From NCBI GenBank assembly GCA_943846675.1, contig OX044357.1, positions 2,480,001-2,544,000 on the forward strand: a DNA stretch of 64,000 nt. The letters run 5' to 3'. The stretch comes from UBA987 sp002292105 (lineage in GTDB: Bacteria > Bacteroidota > Bacteroidia > NS11-12g > UBA9320). Below the pieces are notes generated by a model. That model searched no databases. It had not been told where the DNA came from and saw nothing but the letters and a program-made list of their open reading frames with translations. Positions within the stretch are counted from its first letter, which is position 1. Each line of letters opens with the position of its first letter. Positions 32,851 through 42,004 of the stretch are shown here, piece by piece. The position numbers were made by a program, and so were the translations under genes.

Positions 32851-33150
32851 TAATGCTTAATGTTTAATTGAGTTTATTGATGTAAGACTAGCTGACTCAA
32901 GACTTGTTGATCCAAGACTGATTGACTCAGGACTAAAGACGATTGAATTTTAGATCCAAAATCATGAACTAGCCATTTTCAACTTTCAATTTTCAATTTT
33001 TAATTCTTAATGTTTAATAGAGTGTATTGACGTCAGACTGGTTGACTCAAGACTTGTTGATATAAGACTGAATGACAGAAGACAAATTGAATTTAGACCC
33101 AAAATCATGAACTAGCCATTTTCAACTTTCAACTCTCAATTATCAACTCT
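32851..33150. repeat. Tandem duplication of a 150-bp intergenic unit
   Basis: Two adjacent units of 150 bp (32851-33000 and 33001-33150), diverged in parts but sharing GACTCAAGACTTGTTGAT and AAAATCATGAACTAGCCATT exactly. Within each unit are degenerate GACT/TTGA heptamer-like steps, and each ends in TTTCAACTTTCAA-type runs. The second copy stops at the glyS stop codon. No gene is seen in this gap. Confidence 0.8.
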
Positions 33151-33153
33151 CAA

Positions 33154-34689
33154 CTAGATCAATCCCTGAAGCAACGCTTTCATGCTCACCTCTTTCGAAA
33201 TGATGCCTTCTAACTCATTAATGGCGACGCGTTTCTGATCCATTGAATCTCTGAAGCGGATGGTAACTGCGTTGTCTTCCAAGCTCTCGTGATCTACTGT
33301 AATACAGATGGGTGTTCCGATAGCATCTTGTCTTCGGTACCTTTTCCCAATACTATCTTTCTCTTCGTAATAGCAATTGAAGTCAAGTTTTAGCGTATCC
33401 ATTATTTTCTTTGACAATTCTGGTAAACCATCTTTTTTCACCACTGGTAAAATTGCACATTGATACGGTGCTAAGGCTGCTGGTAAGCGAAGTACCGTTC
33501 TAGATTTTCCTTCTCCTAGGTCCTCATTTTGTAGGGCGTTAGTCATCAACACCAAAAACATTCTATCTAAACCAATAGATGTTTCAACCACGTAAGGCAC
33601 ATAACTTTCATTCGACTCATTGTCGAAGTATCGCAGCTTCTTACCGGTAAACGCTTCGTGTTGTTTAAGGTCAAAATCTGTTCGAGAGTGAATACCTTCA
33701 ACTTCTTTAAATCCGAAAGGAAAATCAAATTCAATATCAACCGCAGCGTTAGCATAATGTGCCAACTTAACGTGATCGTGGTATCGATATTTTTCAGAAT
33801 CTATTCCTAAATTTTGGTGCCACTTCAATCGGTGCGACTTCCAGTAATCGTACCACTTCATTTCGGTTCCAGGCTGAACAAAGAATTGCATCTCCATTTG
33901 TTCAAACTCTTTCATCCGCATGATGAATTGACGTGCTACAATTTCGTTTCTGAATGCCTTACCCGTTTGAGCAATACCAAATGGAAGTTTCATTCGACCC
34001 GTCTTTTGGATATTGAGGTAATTCACAAAAATCCCTTGCGCCGTTTCTGGTCTGAGATAAATCTGACTCTCTCCGTCGGTGGCGCTCATTTGTGTACTGT
34101 ACATCAAATTAAACTGACGTACATCCGTCCAGTTCTTACTACCAGACACCGGGCAAGCAATGCCTAAGTCCTCAATAAGTTCTTTGACTTTATGTAATTC
34201 ACCAGACTCTAAACCTTCGCTTAATCGTTGGTCTATTTCTGCGATTTTTGCATTGTTTCGTGCGATGTTAGGATTAGTGGCTACAAACTGTTCCTCGTCG
34301 AAATCATCACCAAATCGTTTTTTCGCTTTGGTGATTTCTTTTTGGTTTTTAACCCTATATTTTTCCTGATAGTCTTCGATTAAAACATCAGCGCGATATC
34401 GTTTGTTAGAATCCTTGTTGTCTATCATCGGGTCGCTAAAACCATCAACGTGACCACTGGCTTTCCACACTTTTGGCGCCATAAAGATTGCCGCATCAAC
34501 ACCTACGATATTGTCGTGGAGCTGCACCATGCTTTTCCACCAGTATTCTCTGATGTTTTTCTTCAGCTCTACACCGTTCTGACCATAGTCATAAACGGCA
34601 GACAAACCATCATATATTTCACTCGATTGAAAGACGAATCCATACTCTTTGGCATGGGATATTACGTTCTTGAATTGTTCTTCAGACAT
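33154..34689 (-). CDS. glyS: Glycyl-tRNA synthetase, alpha2 type
   Basis: 511 residues, full length for the homodimeric (eukaryote/archaea-like) class II GlyRS used by Bacteroidota. Motif 2 lies in PFGIAQTGKAFRNEI, followed by EFEQMEMQFFV, and motif 3 in VETSIGLDRMFLVLM; the anticodon-binding domain occupies about residues 405-511. It charges tRNA-Gly in the cytoplasm. Essential and monocistronic here. A candidate -7 element at 34709-34716 lies 20 bp upstream of the ATG. Confidence 0.97.
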   Translation of the reverse strand: MSEEQFKNVISHAKEYGFVFQSSEIYDGLSAVYDYGQNGVELKKNIREYWWKSMVQLHDNIVGVDAAIFMAPKVWKASGHVDGFSDPMIDNKDSNKRYRADVLIEDYQEKYRVKNQKEITKAKKRFGDDFDEEQFVATNPNIARNNAKIAEIDQRLSEGLESGELHKVKELIEDLGIACPVSGSKNWTDVRQFNLMYSTQMSATDGESQIYLRPETAQGIFVNYLNIQKTGRMKLPFGIAQTGKAFRNEIVARQFIMRMKEFEQMEMQFFVQPGTEMKWYDYWKSHRLKWHQNLGIDSEKYRYHDHVKLAHYANAAVDIEFDFPFGFKEVEGIHSRTDFDLKQHEAFTGKKLRYFDNESNESYVPYVVETSIGLDRMFLVLMTNALQNEDLGEGKSRTVLRLPAALAPYQCAILPVVKKDGLPELSKKIMDTLKLDFNCYYEEKDSIGKRYRRQDAIGTPICITVDHESLEDNAVTIRFRDSMDQKRVAINELEGIISKEVSMKALLQGLI

Positions 34690-34708
34690 TCAAATTTTAT
34701 TGAAGGGG

Positions 34709-34716
34709 CAAAGCTA
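34709..34716 (-). promoter_or_regulatory. Candidate -7 promoter element of glyS
   Basis: TAGCTTTG on the reverse strand, exact TANNTTTG match, 20 bp before the ATG. Confidence 0.5.
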
Positions 34717-34762
34717 CTATTTTCTTTCTAAGGGCTTACCCATCCGGCCAATGTTCTTAGTG

Positions 34763-34920
34763 TAGGGTTTACCAACCCTATAACCCGGTTTTCACTTTTT
34801 TCTTTGATGAAAAAACGAAACAAACGTGTCAGTCTGCCGACGGAAAGTCTTGTCAAAAATATGCTCCTCAACACAGTCCATCACCTCCCCCGCATTTTTG
34901 GCAGTCCGTCGCTTTTTAGA
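34763..34920 (-). repeat. Degenerate, truncated copy of the dispersed MITE-like element
   Basis: Starts with the end hairpin TAGGGTT-TACC-AACCCTA, then TAACCCGGTTTTCA, AAAACGAAACAAACGTGTC and CTCCCCCGCATTTTTGGCAG, all recognisable from the full copies but more diverged. An AAATATGCTCC block is kept. It ends near 34920 without a second arm. The rest of the gap to 35237 holds two palindromes described separately. Confidence 0.7.
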
Positions 34921-35170
34921 TCCTGCATATTTTAAACCTAAGCACAGGCTAAAAGACATGTGACTTATTTGATGTGTTTTAGACCCTTGCATCCGGCGAC
35001 AACAGCTATAGCAAAGCACTAAACCGTATTTCATGTTTATTACAATTTAATAAATATGCATTTTAATGATGCTATTTTATCGAATATGCCCACATATTGG
35101 AACAAAATGCACTCCTTATATTAAATATGGCTTATAGCATAAGCTAGAGTGACTAAATGTGTAATTATGC

Positions 35171-35187
35171 CGTGAATTTAATTCACG
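35171..35187. promoter_or_regulatory. Palindrome upstream of the lectin-type secreted protein
   Basis: Perfect 8-bp arms CGTGAATT-T-AATTCACG, 51 bp before the ATG. A second dyad GCTTAT-AGC-ATAAGC lies at 35130-35144. Possible operator for an unknown regulator. Confidence 0.35.
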
Positions 35188-35237
35188 CCTTATTTATTGA
35201 ATTATTGTGACGGCTCAAGTTGAATCACCTTTGCCAT

Positions 35238-37367
35238 ATGAGAACCGAGAACAGTATATTTGATTTAGTCTACCAATTAGGCAAAACATCATTGACATTA
35301 AACACCCAGTTGTTTCAAAGTTTATATGGCTTGATTAAGTTAAGCTTCGTATTAGCTATGTGCTGTTTTATTTCTCCAGCACTAAGCCAAAGTTACTTCA
35401 CAAATGGTTCTGCAAAATCTACAGGCGGTCAGTGTTACCAATTGACCCCTGCATCAACAGGGAAAAACGGTTCCGTGTGGTATGCAGAAAAGTTAGACCT
35501 CAGCAAGAATTTCGATCTTGAATTCAATTTAAACTTTGGGAATAGGAACCAAGGTGCTGATGGAATTGTTTTCGTTTTACAAACCGTCGGCACTAAAGCA
35601 CTTGGTGCGCCTGGTGGAGGTTTGGGCTATCAAGGCTTTTCCCCAAGTCTAGGCATCGAATTTGACGATTACAATAATTCACACTTAGGTGATTTAGCAA
35701 ATGACCACATTGGCATATTGAAAGACGGAGAAATCAACCACAATGGTGCAAATAGTTTAGCAGGCCCGGTAAATGCTAACGCCTCAGGAGAGAATATAGA
35801 AGATGGGAAGGATCATCTTGTAAGAATCAAATGGGATGAGGCAACAAAAACAATTAGCGTGTGGTTTGACTGCAGCCTTAGACTGACTAAATCGTACGAC
35901 ATAGTCAACAACATATTTAAAGGTCAACAGCAAGTTTACTGGGGCTTCACCTCGGCAACCGGAGGAGAGTATAATGCACAAATAGCTTGTCTCAGAAATG
36001 ATATAATCATTCCTGACTCTATACACATGTGCAAAGGCGAGGAAGCACTGTTAAATGCGAGAGAAAGTCAAGACAATGTCTACGCCTGGCTGCCTACCTT
36101 TAATTTGAGCAAATCAACGATACGCAACCCAAAGTCTTACGCCACAGAAAGCACAATTTACACTGTAACATATAAAGACAAGTGCGGCATAAAAATTACT
36201 GACACGACACATGTCATTGTTAACAGTTCACCAGCTGTTTATGATTTGGGAAAAGACACATTGGTATGCAAAGGACAGATGGTGCCTTTAGCTGTCAAAG
36301 GACAATTTGACAAAATAGTGTGGGAGAATGGCTCAAAATCTGCTAAAAGACAAGTATCAAACGATGGGACATATTGGGTAAAGACATGGAACGGATCAGA
36401 ATGTTTTACGTCAGATACCATAAAAGTTGAAACACTAAGCCCTCCAAGTATTCATGTAAGTGATGGCAGAACATTTTGTACAGGAGATTCACTTCTACTG
36501 ATCGTTCAGGCTAAGCCAAATGGACAGCCTATCGTTTGGTCAGATGGCTTCACCGCGACAAACCGATATGTGAGCACCACCCAAACGAATACCATTACTG
36601 GTCAAAATATGTGCGGTATTGCCTTTGAGGAAATCTCCGTAAAAGAATTAACTATCGAACCATTTAATCTTGGACAAGACACAATCCTATGTCAAGGCGA
36701 CACTATTCTGAAAAAGGTTTTGATCAATGGGCCATATACATATTTATGGAGCACAGGTGAAACCAACAATACGAAGTTTTTAACTGAGCCAGGAACTTAT
36801 TGGTTTAAAACAAGTAGAGAACACTGCTCTAACATTGACTCTATCAATATTCACGGTCTTGCTAAACCCGTGTTTAACTTACCACAAAATTTTCTGCTAT
36901 GTGACAAAGAGGAATACGTCTTAAAATCTGACATAGACAATGCCGAGGTGATTTGGAATGGAAATCTTCGTGCGAAAAATTTTACGATTAAAGATTATAG
37001 TGGCAGTCTAAATGTGGAAGCTAAAAACGTATGTGGTTCAGATTCTGCACAAATAGAAATTGAGCTTAAAGAGTGTGCTTGCGATTTGATCTTCCCAAAT
37101 GCCGTTTCACCAAATTATGATGGGCTTAATGAAACTTTTGGGCCAGTGTCCAATTGTGATAAGTTAATCGAATACACTATTGAAATTTACAACCGTTGGG
37201 GGCAAAAAGTATATCAATCAACCGATATCAATCAAAAGTGGGATATGACTTACCTAAATAAAGCTATACCTTCTGGAACCTACATATACATTGCAAGATA
37301 CACCGCAATGATATCTGGATTTCATATGAAACAATCGACAAATGGCAGACTAATTGTCTTAAGGTAA
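35238..37367 (+). CDS. L-type lectin-domain secreted protein with gliding-type C-terminal domain
   Basis: 709 residues from the ATG at 35238; the hydrophobic signal (LSFVLAMCCFISPALSQ) lies unusually far in, so a TTG at 35331 could be the real start. Residues about 50-255 are a legume-lectin-like domain (NGSVWYAEKLDLSKNFD, GADGIVFVLQ, LGIEFDDYNN, WYWGFTSATG-like). Ig/PKD-like segments follow with paired Cys. The last 95 residues form the CHU_C gliding-motility-associated domain (FPNAVSPNYDGLNETFGP, YNRWGQKVYQS), a type IX secretion signal. Likely a surface carbohydrate-binding protein. Confidence 0.88.
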   Translation: MRTENSIFDLVYQLGKTSLTLNTQLFQSLYGLIKLSFVLAMCCFISPALSQSYFTNGSAKSTGGQCYQLTPASTGKNGSVWYAEKLDLSKNFDLEFNLNFGNRNQGADGIVFVLQTVGTKALGAPGGGLGYQGFSPSLGIEFDDYNNSHLGDLANDHIGILKDGEINHNGANSLAGPVNANASGENIEDGKDHLVRIKWDEATKTISVWFDCSLRLTKSYDIVNNIFKGQQQVYWGFTSATGGEYNAQIACLRNDIIIPDSIHMCKGEEALLNARESQDNVYAWLPTFNLSKSTIRNPKSYATESTIYTVTYKDKCGIKITDTTHVIVNSSPAVYDLGKDTLVCKGQMVPLAVKGQFDKIVWENGSKSAKRQVSNDGTYWVKTWNGSECFTSDTIKVETLSPPSIHVSDGRTFCTGDSLLLIVQAKPNGQPIVWSDGFTATNRYVSTTQTNTITGQNMCGIAFEEISVKELTIEPFNLGQDTILCQGDTILKKVLINGPYTYLWSTGETNNTKFLTEPGTYWFKTSREHCSNIDSINIHGLAKPVFNLPQNFLLCDKEEYVLKSDIDNAEVIWNGNLRAKNFTIKDYSGSLNVEAKNVCGSDSAQIEIELKECACDLIFPNAVSPNYDGLNETFGPVSNCDKLIEYTIEIYNRWGQKVYQSTDINQKWDMTYLNKAIPSGTYIYIARYTAMISGFHMKQSTNGRLIVLR

Positions 37368-37567
37368 GAAAAATCAAACGAGGTCATTCTCTTTGCTCTA
37401 TTCCATATAGTCTGAGCCATCTCATTACTAATGTCTGAAGGACTAAAGTATTGAAGGATTGAAGAATCACAAAAACGATTCTTCGCTGCGCTCTGAATGA
37501 CGTATAGCGAAATCTGGATTCTGAAATCAAAAATCTCACCATTCAATCCTTAAATCCCACCATATAT
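37368..37567. other. Intergenic region with a hairpin and short repeats
   Basis: Convergent gap. It contains GAAGAATC-N8-GATTCTTC at 37461-37484 followed by GCTGCGCTCTGAATGACG, and 8-bp GGATTGAA/GGACTAAA-like steps. No T tract follows the hairpin. No gene seen. Confidence 0.5.
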
Positions 37568-38425
37568 TTAAAACCGAGGAAACGTATAAACAAAGCCAGC
37601 TGTAACAGTTGAGAAGTGCAACCAATTTTTAACGTAACCATCACCTGGTCCTGGATCATCGTCCGAACTTCCTACTGCACCACCACCTAAGTAACGCAGA
37701 TTTAAAAACGCATTCACTTCTTTGTTGATCACAAGTCCTTGACGAAAGCTTGCATCTAAAATCGCCCCAACAACTTCATTATCACTTCCATTCAAGTAAC
37801 TAATCGGTGCATAAAAACCATCTGCTTCAAATTCCGAATATGTTTTTTTATTTGGACTATAGCGTGTCCGAAACTTCAAAACTGGCACTGGGCCGATATC
37901 TCTATTGGAACGGAACAAACTTCCATCGGTTGATTCAAATGCGATGGTCGCATTTCTAATTTGCAGCGAACCACCAAAAGCGAAATTAAATTTCTCGTCA
38001 TTAGGTCTAAATTCTTTCATGTAACTCAAACGAAAAAATGGAAAGTTGTATAGGAAGTTAACTCCTGTTCCAGCAGGGAATGTCAAATCATCCACGATCA
38101 AGTCGCGACTGAGAAGTGCTGTAGATTCTAATCGTAACGGTTGATATAAGAACGTCCAGATATGCTTTTTATTTACTTCCAATTCGAGCGACATTCTATT
38201 CACTGGGAATAACACATCTTGCCCGCCGTCTTTCACATAATTGATGTACGTGCCTGCGCTGCTAAACTGAACGTTGTGTTTTAACACTGCCAAAAATCCA
38301 ATTTCCGCAACTCCGCTAAATTTTATACTGTGTTCAGTTGAATCTTTCTTTTGTCCAGCATTTCCGGCAAAAGACATTGACCCAATGAGTAGTAACGTGA
38401 CTAAAGATGATATTCTCGTTTTCAT
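37568..38425 (-). CDS. Predicted outer membrane beta-barrel protein, unknown family
   Basis: 285 residues. Signal peptide MKTRISSLVTLLLIGSMSFAG, then alternating amphipathic strands (IWTFLYQPLRLESTALL, FFRLSYMKEFRPND, FNFAFGGSLQIRNATIAF) and an aromatic C-terminus AGFVYTFPRF, the typical end of an outer membrane barrel. No enzymatic motif. Family not recognised. Monocistronic, with a candidate -7 element at 38451-38458. Confidence 0.72.
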   Translation of the reverse strand: MKTRISSLVTLLLIGSMSFAGNAGQKKDSTEHSIKFSGVAEIGFLAVLKHNVQFSSAGTYINYVKDGGQDVLFPVNRMSLELEVNKKHIWTFLYQPLRLESTALLSRDLIVDDLTFPAGTGVNFLYNFPFFRLSYMKEFRPNDEKFNFAFGGSLQIRNATIAFESTDGSLFRSNRDIGPVPVLKFRTRYSPNKKTYSEFEADGFYAPISYLNGSDNEVVGAILDASFRQGLVINKEVNAFLNLRYLGGGAVGSSDDDPGPGDGYVKNWLHFSTVTAGFVYTFPRF

Positions 38426-38450
38426 GCGCTAAGATTTATGTGTATTTCTA

Positions 38451-38458
38451 CAAAGTTA
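38451..38458 (-). promoter_or_regulatory. Candidate -7 promoter element of the outer membrane protein gene
   Basis: TAACTTTG on the reverse strand, exact TANNTTTG match, 26 bp before the ATG. Confidence 0.5.
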
Positions 38459-38602
38459 ACAGTCACAAGAAGAATATGTTCTGAAGATTGTTGGCCTAAT
38501 GTGTGAAGGAATGAGGGATTGAAGGACTGAAGGATTGAATAAAAAGCATCAATAGCCTATCCTCTTTATTCTATTCTCTATAGTCTAAACTCACTAATCG
38601 CC

Positions 38603-38636
38603 ATTGGCTATTGGCTATTGGCTATTGGCTATTGGC
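38603..38636. repeat. Tandem 7-bp repeat, unit ATTGGCT, 4.9 copies
   Basis: Perfect copies in the gap 38459-38756, which otherwise holds degenerate relatives (GGATTGAAGGACTGAAGG at about 38518, TAATGGCTAACTCC at about 38714) and TTTATTCTCT-like runs. No gene seen in this gap. Confidence 0.88.
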
Positions 38637-38756
38637 AAATTAAATACTGAGCAACAAAATTATGCCCCAACTAGGGTCTATTTTCTATTCTCTTTATTCT
38701 CTGTTCTTTTTGGGCTAATGGCTAACTCCTAAAGTCTAACCGCTAATGGCTAGTGC

Positions 38757-39575
38757 CTACTTCCTAAACACATACCCATTTACATACTCAAACCTTCCAT
38801 TACCAAGGTCTTTCCAGGCTATGACCGAGAAGTAAAGTTTTTCTGGAGTACAGCCTAAACATGGAATATATTCGAATCGTTCAACAACTTGTTCGTTGGC
38901 TGCAAACGTATGCATCTTGCCCATGCCACCGAATTGTCCGCCTCTATTTACCCTATTATGATCTTTACGGTAAGGATCATTCCCAGCTTGCACTTCATTT
39001 AAACCATCTTCCATACCATATACTTCAAAATGATAGGTAGCAGATTCCGCACTTGCATTCTCTGCAGCGACTACAACTTCTAGTCTGCCATTCTCCTTAA
39101 GTTTATAGTCTAAACCTAGATGCAATCCAGGGTCAGTATCCAATTCCTTTCTCAGCTCAGTCTTCAAATAATCAGCGGCTTTTTCATGCGACATGCTGAT
39201 GATGTCATACGTGTGCTCTTTTTTATTTACCCAAAGTTGAGGAGAATGATACGTAACCACCAATGCTTTTTCAATAGCTAATGTTGAGTTATTGATAAAC
39301 ACGTCATTGTACTTAAAGTGTGTTGGCAGCATAAAAATGCTATCACCCATTTCGTCGGCTACCTTATTAGAAACAGGAATGCCAAACCGGCCACAACCGC
39401 CACAATGGATGCTGGTAAAAAAATGCAAGAATGGTCGATACTTGGTATCAACTGCTGGTACTGCTAGTTCTTCAGTTTTAACCGTATTGTCCGTTTTATC
39501 TACTGGAGGAGGCTCCTCTTTACAAGCTACCAGAAACAATGCAGAGACCGTAAGTATCAAAACTATTTTTTTCAT
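38757..39575 (-). CDS. Lipoprotein with thioredoxin-like CxxC, Omp28-like
   Basis: 272 residues from the ATG at 39575 (MKKIVLILTVSALFLVACKE, lipobox LVAC). Residues about 45-150 look thioredoxin-like with SIHCGGCGRFG carrying a CxxC pair; the C-terminal 120 residues are beta-rich (GLDYKLKENGRLEVVVAAE, CLGCTPEKLYFSV) with a second CxxC. This arrangement resembles Omp28-related outer membrane lipoproteins. Substrate unknown. Confidence 0.72.
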   Translation of the reverse strand: MKKIVLILTVSALFLVACKEEPPPVDKTDNTVKTEELAVPAVDTKYRPFLHFFTSIHCGGCGRFGIPVSNKVADEMGDSIFMLPTHFKYNDVFINNSTLAIEKALVVTYHSPQLWVNKKEHTYDIISMSHEKAADYLKTELRKELDTDPGLHLGLDYKLKENGRLEVVVAAENASAESATYHFEVYGMEDGLNEVQAGNDPYRKDHNRVNRGGQFGGMGKMHTFAANEQVVERFEYIPCLGCTPEKLYFSVIAWKDLGNGRFEYVNGYVFRK

Positions 39576-39688
39576 AACCATGAGCTGATGATGCAATATA
39601 CTTCGGGTTGTCGGCTGGAGCTACATTTCTTGACAGATATGAAGCTGTTTTGACTAAAAACCGAAAAAAGTATCTAAAATTTGCGTGT

Positions 39689-40237
39689 ATGACTGACCTA
39701 CCAAAAATTATTGCATTAAGTAAAAGCGACACCCACAGCATGGGTAAGCATAATCAAGAATCGGTGGAACTAATCGAAGACTTTGGAATTGAAGGAGACG
39801 TGCATGCTGGCAAAACTGTGAAACACAGGTATCTTGTTTTGAAAAAACGTGACGCGCCAAATTTGCGTCAAGTGCATTTGGTTCATAGTGAATTATTTGA
39901 AGAACTAGCGGAAGAAGGCTTCAACATTGAGCCTGGGATGATTGGTGAGAACATAACCACACAAGGCATCGATTTGTTACACCTTCCAACCGATACAATT
40001 CTACACCTAGGTAACGAAGCAAAGGTTCGGATTACAGGTTTGCGCGAACCATGTAAACAGCTAAACGACGTACAACGCGGATTGCTAAAAGCCGTGATAT
40101 CTAAAGATTCCGAAGGCAACATATTTAGAAAAACAGGTGTGATGTCGGTCGTCACAAAAGGCGGCAAAGTCTCTAAAAACGACGAGATTCGAGTGGAATA
40201 TCCACCCGAACCTTTTCGACCGCTAGTTTGTGTGTAG
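39689..40237 (+). CDS. MOSC domain-containing protein
   Basis: 182 residues from the ATG at 39689 (MTDLPKIIALSKSD); an in-frame TTG-type start further upstream is not needed. The MOSC beta-barrel shows IEGDVHAGKTVKHR, GMIGENITTQGIDL and GLREPCKQLN, with the conserved Cys of EPCKQL that in related proteins handles sulfur for molybdenum cofactor. A link to the sulfite dehydrogenase 12 kb away is possible but not supported by position. It meets the T9SS remnant end to end. Confidence 0.88.
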   Translation: MTDLPKIIALSKSDTHSMGKHNQESVELIEDFGIEGDVHAGKTVKHRYLVLKKRDAPNLRQVHLVHSELFEELAEEGFNIEPGMIGENITTQGIDLLHLPTDTILHLGNEAKVRITGLREPCKQLNDVQRGLLKAVISKDSEGNIFRKTGVMSVVTKGGKVSKNDEIRVEYPPEPFRPLVCV

Positions 40238-40630
40238 CTATTGCTTCACAAAGCGTGAGCGGTATTGCTGTTGCCCCGACTCCAGAACGACAATATAATG
40301 GCCGGCTGGCAGCTCGCTAATTTCTATAGCAGCAACACCTTCAACATTTTGAGACTTCACAACCTCACCAGTCAACGTATATACTTGAATTGAGTTTATA
40401 TGTAAGCCAGCGTCAAATCTTAGTTGACTAGTAGCTGGATTTGGGTATAATTTAATCTGAGGATTTGAAATTCTTGCGAACCCAAGATCATCATCCAGGG
40501 CATAAACACCATCGTTTGCAATTGCTGCATATATAATCTTGTTCACCATCACTAAATCGGTTAGTGCACCAACAGCTGGCAACGCGGAGTTATCATCTGT
40601 AGCTACCCATTGTACGTCTTCAGCGAAAGT
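40238..40630 (-). pseudogene. C-terminal remnant of a T9SS secreted protein, cut by the IS element
   Basis: About 130 codons ending in a type A sorting domain (IKLYPNPATSQLRFD, GHYIVVLESGQQQYRSRFVK). The upstream frame stops making sense at 40630 where the left end of the IS3-family element begins; the N-terminus, signal peptide and most of the protein are missing. An ATG provided by the IS end (MNSLLVFHSKSS) allows a short frame but not a functional secreted protein. Confidence 0.75.
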
Positions 40631-40667
40631 TGAACTTTTTGAGTGAAAAACTAAGAGAGAGTTCATG

Positions 40668-41642
40668 CTAATTTAGTTTAAATTTCTGATACTGTTTTTT
40701 ACGAGCCTTAAGTGTCCTGATTTTGGTCTTTTTCCTTTGCTTCAATTTCACTTCGCCTTTTCCGTAGTAAACCTCAGCAGGAGTTAAGTTCTGCAAAGAT
40801 TCGTGGTAGCGTTTGTAGTTGTAATACTCCACGAACTCGTTGAGTTTTCTTTCCAGTTGTTCAGGACTAAAATAATTGTCTAGTTTGACCACATTCTTCA
40901 TGGATCGGTGATAGCGTTCTATCTTTCCTTGGGTCTGTGGATGTAACGGACGGCCTCTAATATGCTTCATATTTTGATTGCCAAGATATTCTGCAAGTTC
41001 ATTGGATATGTAACACGACCCATTGTCAGATAGCAGTTTAGGCCTGTTCTCTTCAGAGACATCGGATGCCAATAAAGCCTCATCTATGGTGTCTTTAACG
41101 TCTTGAGCTTTCATGTTAGAGCACAGTTTCCAGTTGATTATGAATCTCGAGTAATCATCCAAAATTGTTGAGAGGTAATACCACCCCCAACCATAGATTT
41201 TAAAGTACGTAAAGTCAGTTTGCCACATCTGGTTTACTTGTGTAGTCTTGTCATGAAAACTATCCGAAGCACTCATGATTCTAAAACTTGGTACTGAGAT
41301 AAGACCATTGGCTTTCAAAATACGATAGACACTGGATTCGCTGATGTAATAGTTGAAGGTATCGGTGATATGCCAAGCCACCTCTCTAGGGGATAATTCT
41401 GGCTTCTCTAGAGCAATCTCTACCACCTTGTCTCGATCTAACTCATTAATCCTATTCCATGAACTTGGTCGAATACTGGGTTTACGTGCAAGACCATCAT
41501 AGCCGCCTTCGGCATATGCTTTGTACCAGTTATAAAAGGTGGTTTTGTTAAGTTTAAGCTCTCTGAGAGTACGTAAAACACCTAAGTCCGATTGCTCTAC
41601 AAGCTGTATAAGCTCATATTTCTCCTGTTGACTGTAATGCAT
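40668..41642 (-). CDS. IS3-family transposase OrfB (DDE integrase core)
   Basis: 324 residues. An N-terminal HTH-like part, then the rve catalytic core: TDFTYFKIYGWGWYYLS with the first Asp, LSDNGSCYIS with the second Asp, and GKIERYHRSMKN with the catalytic Glu. It cuts and joins the IS ends. The frame is open upstream of its ATG into orfA, in the -1 phase, so the active product is probably an OrfAB fusion. No internal stop is seen; it looks intact. Confidence 0.93.
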   Translation of the reverse strand: MHYSQQEKYELIQLVEQSDLGVLRTLRELKLNKTTFYNWYKAYAEGGYDGLARKPSIRPSSWNRINELDRDKVVEIALEKPELSPREVAWHITDTFNYYISESSVYRILKANGLISVPSFRIMSASDSFHDKTTQVNQMWQTDFTYFKIYGWGWYYLSTILDDYSRFIINWKLCSNMKAQDVKDTIDEALLASDVSEENRPKLLSDNGSCYISNELAEYLGNQNMKHIRGRPLHPQTQGKIERYHRSMKNVVKLDNYFSPEQLERKLNEFVEYYNYKRYHESLQNLTPAEVYYGKGEVKLKQRKKTKIRTLKARKKQYQKFKLN

Positions 41643-41653
41643 ATATCGCTTTC

Positions 41654-42004
41654 TTACAAGTCTTCTCCATTTGTATTTTTTTTCAAGGTTCTCACCTCTA
41701 AGGAAAGCTCTGCTACCAACTCCTTCAAAGAACTATTTTCCCCTTTGAGCTCCTGCACCTCTGTAGTGTTAGCCTCACGCATTGTGTCGCCCGTTAGACG
41801 ACGTTTGCCTGCTTCCATAAAGTCTTTAGCCCACTTGTAATAATTGCCTTGACTGATTCCTTCTTTTCTACATAATTCTGCGATGGTGATCTCGCCACGC
41901 ATACCTTCAATGATGATTCGAATCTTTTCTTCTGATGAATACGCTTTTCTTGTCTTTCTTTTTAAGTCACTGATTAGTGAACTTGTACTTTTCTTGTTTA
42001 CCAT
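41654..42004 (-). CDS. IS3-family transposase OrfA (HTH)
   Basis: 116 residues. KAYSSEEKIRIIIEGMRG, then a helix-turn-helix (TIAELCRKEGISQGNYYKW) that binds the IS ends, and a C-terminal leucine-zipper-like coiled coil (ELKGENSSLKELVAELSLEV). Ends just after an A8 run that allows -1 frameshifting into orfB. Confidence 0.92.
   Translation of the reverse strand: MVNKKSTSSLISDLKRKTRKAYSSEEKIRIIIEGMRGEITIAELCRKEGISQGNYYKWAKDFMEAGKRRLTGDTMREANTTEVQELKGENSSLKELVAELSLEVRTLKKNTNGEDL
41676..41683 (-). promoter_or_regulatory. Probable programmed -1 frameshift site of the IS3 element
   Basis: Eight A on the coding strand, read TTG AAA AAA AAT in orfA. A slip of one base enters the orfB frame, which is open from there to the orfB ATG with no stop. 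Confidence 0.65.

Noticed and set aside
37461..37484. Hairpin GAAGAATC/GATTCTTC as an intrinsic terminator
   Set aside because: The stem is AT-rich and is followed by GCTGCGCTC rather than a T tract on the forward strand.
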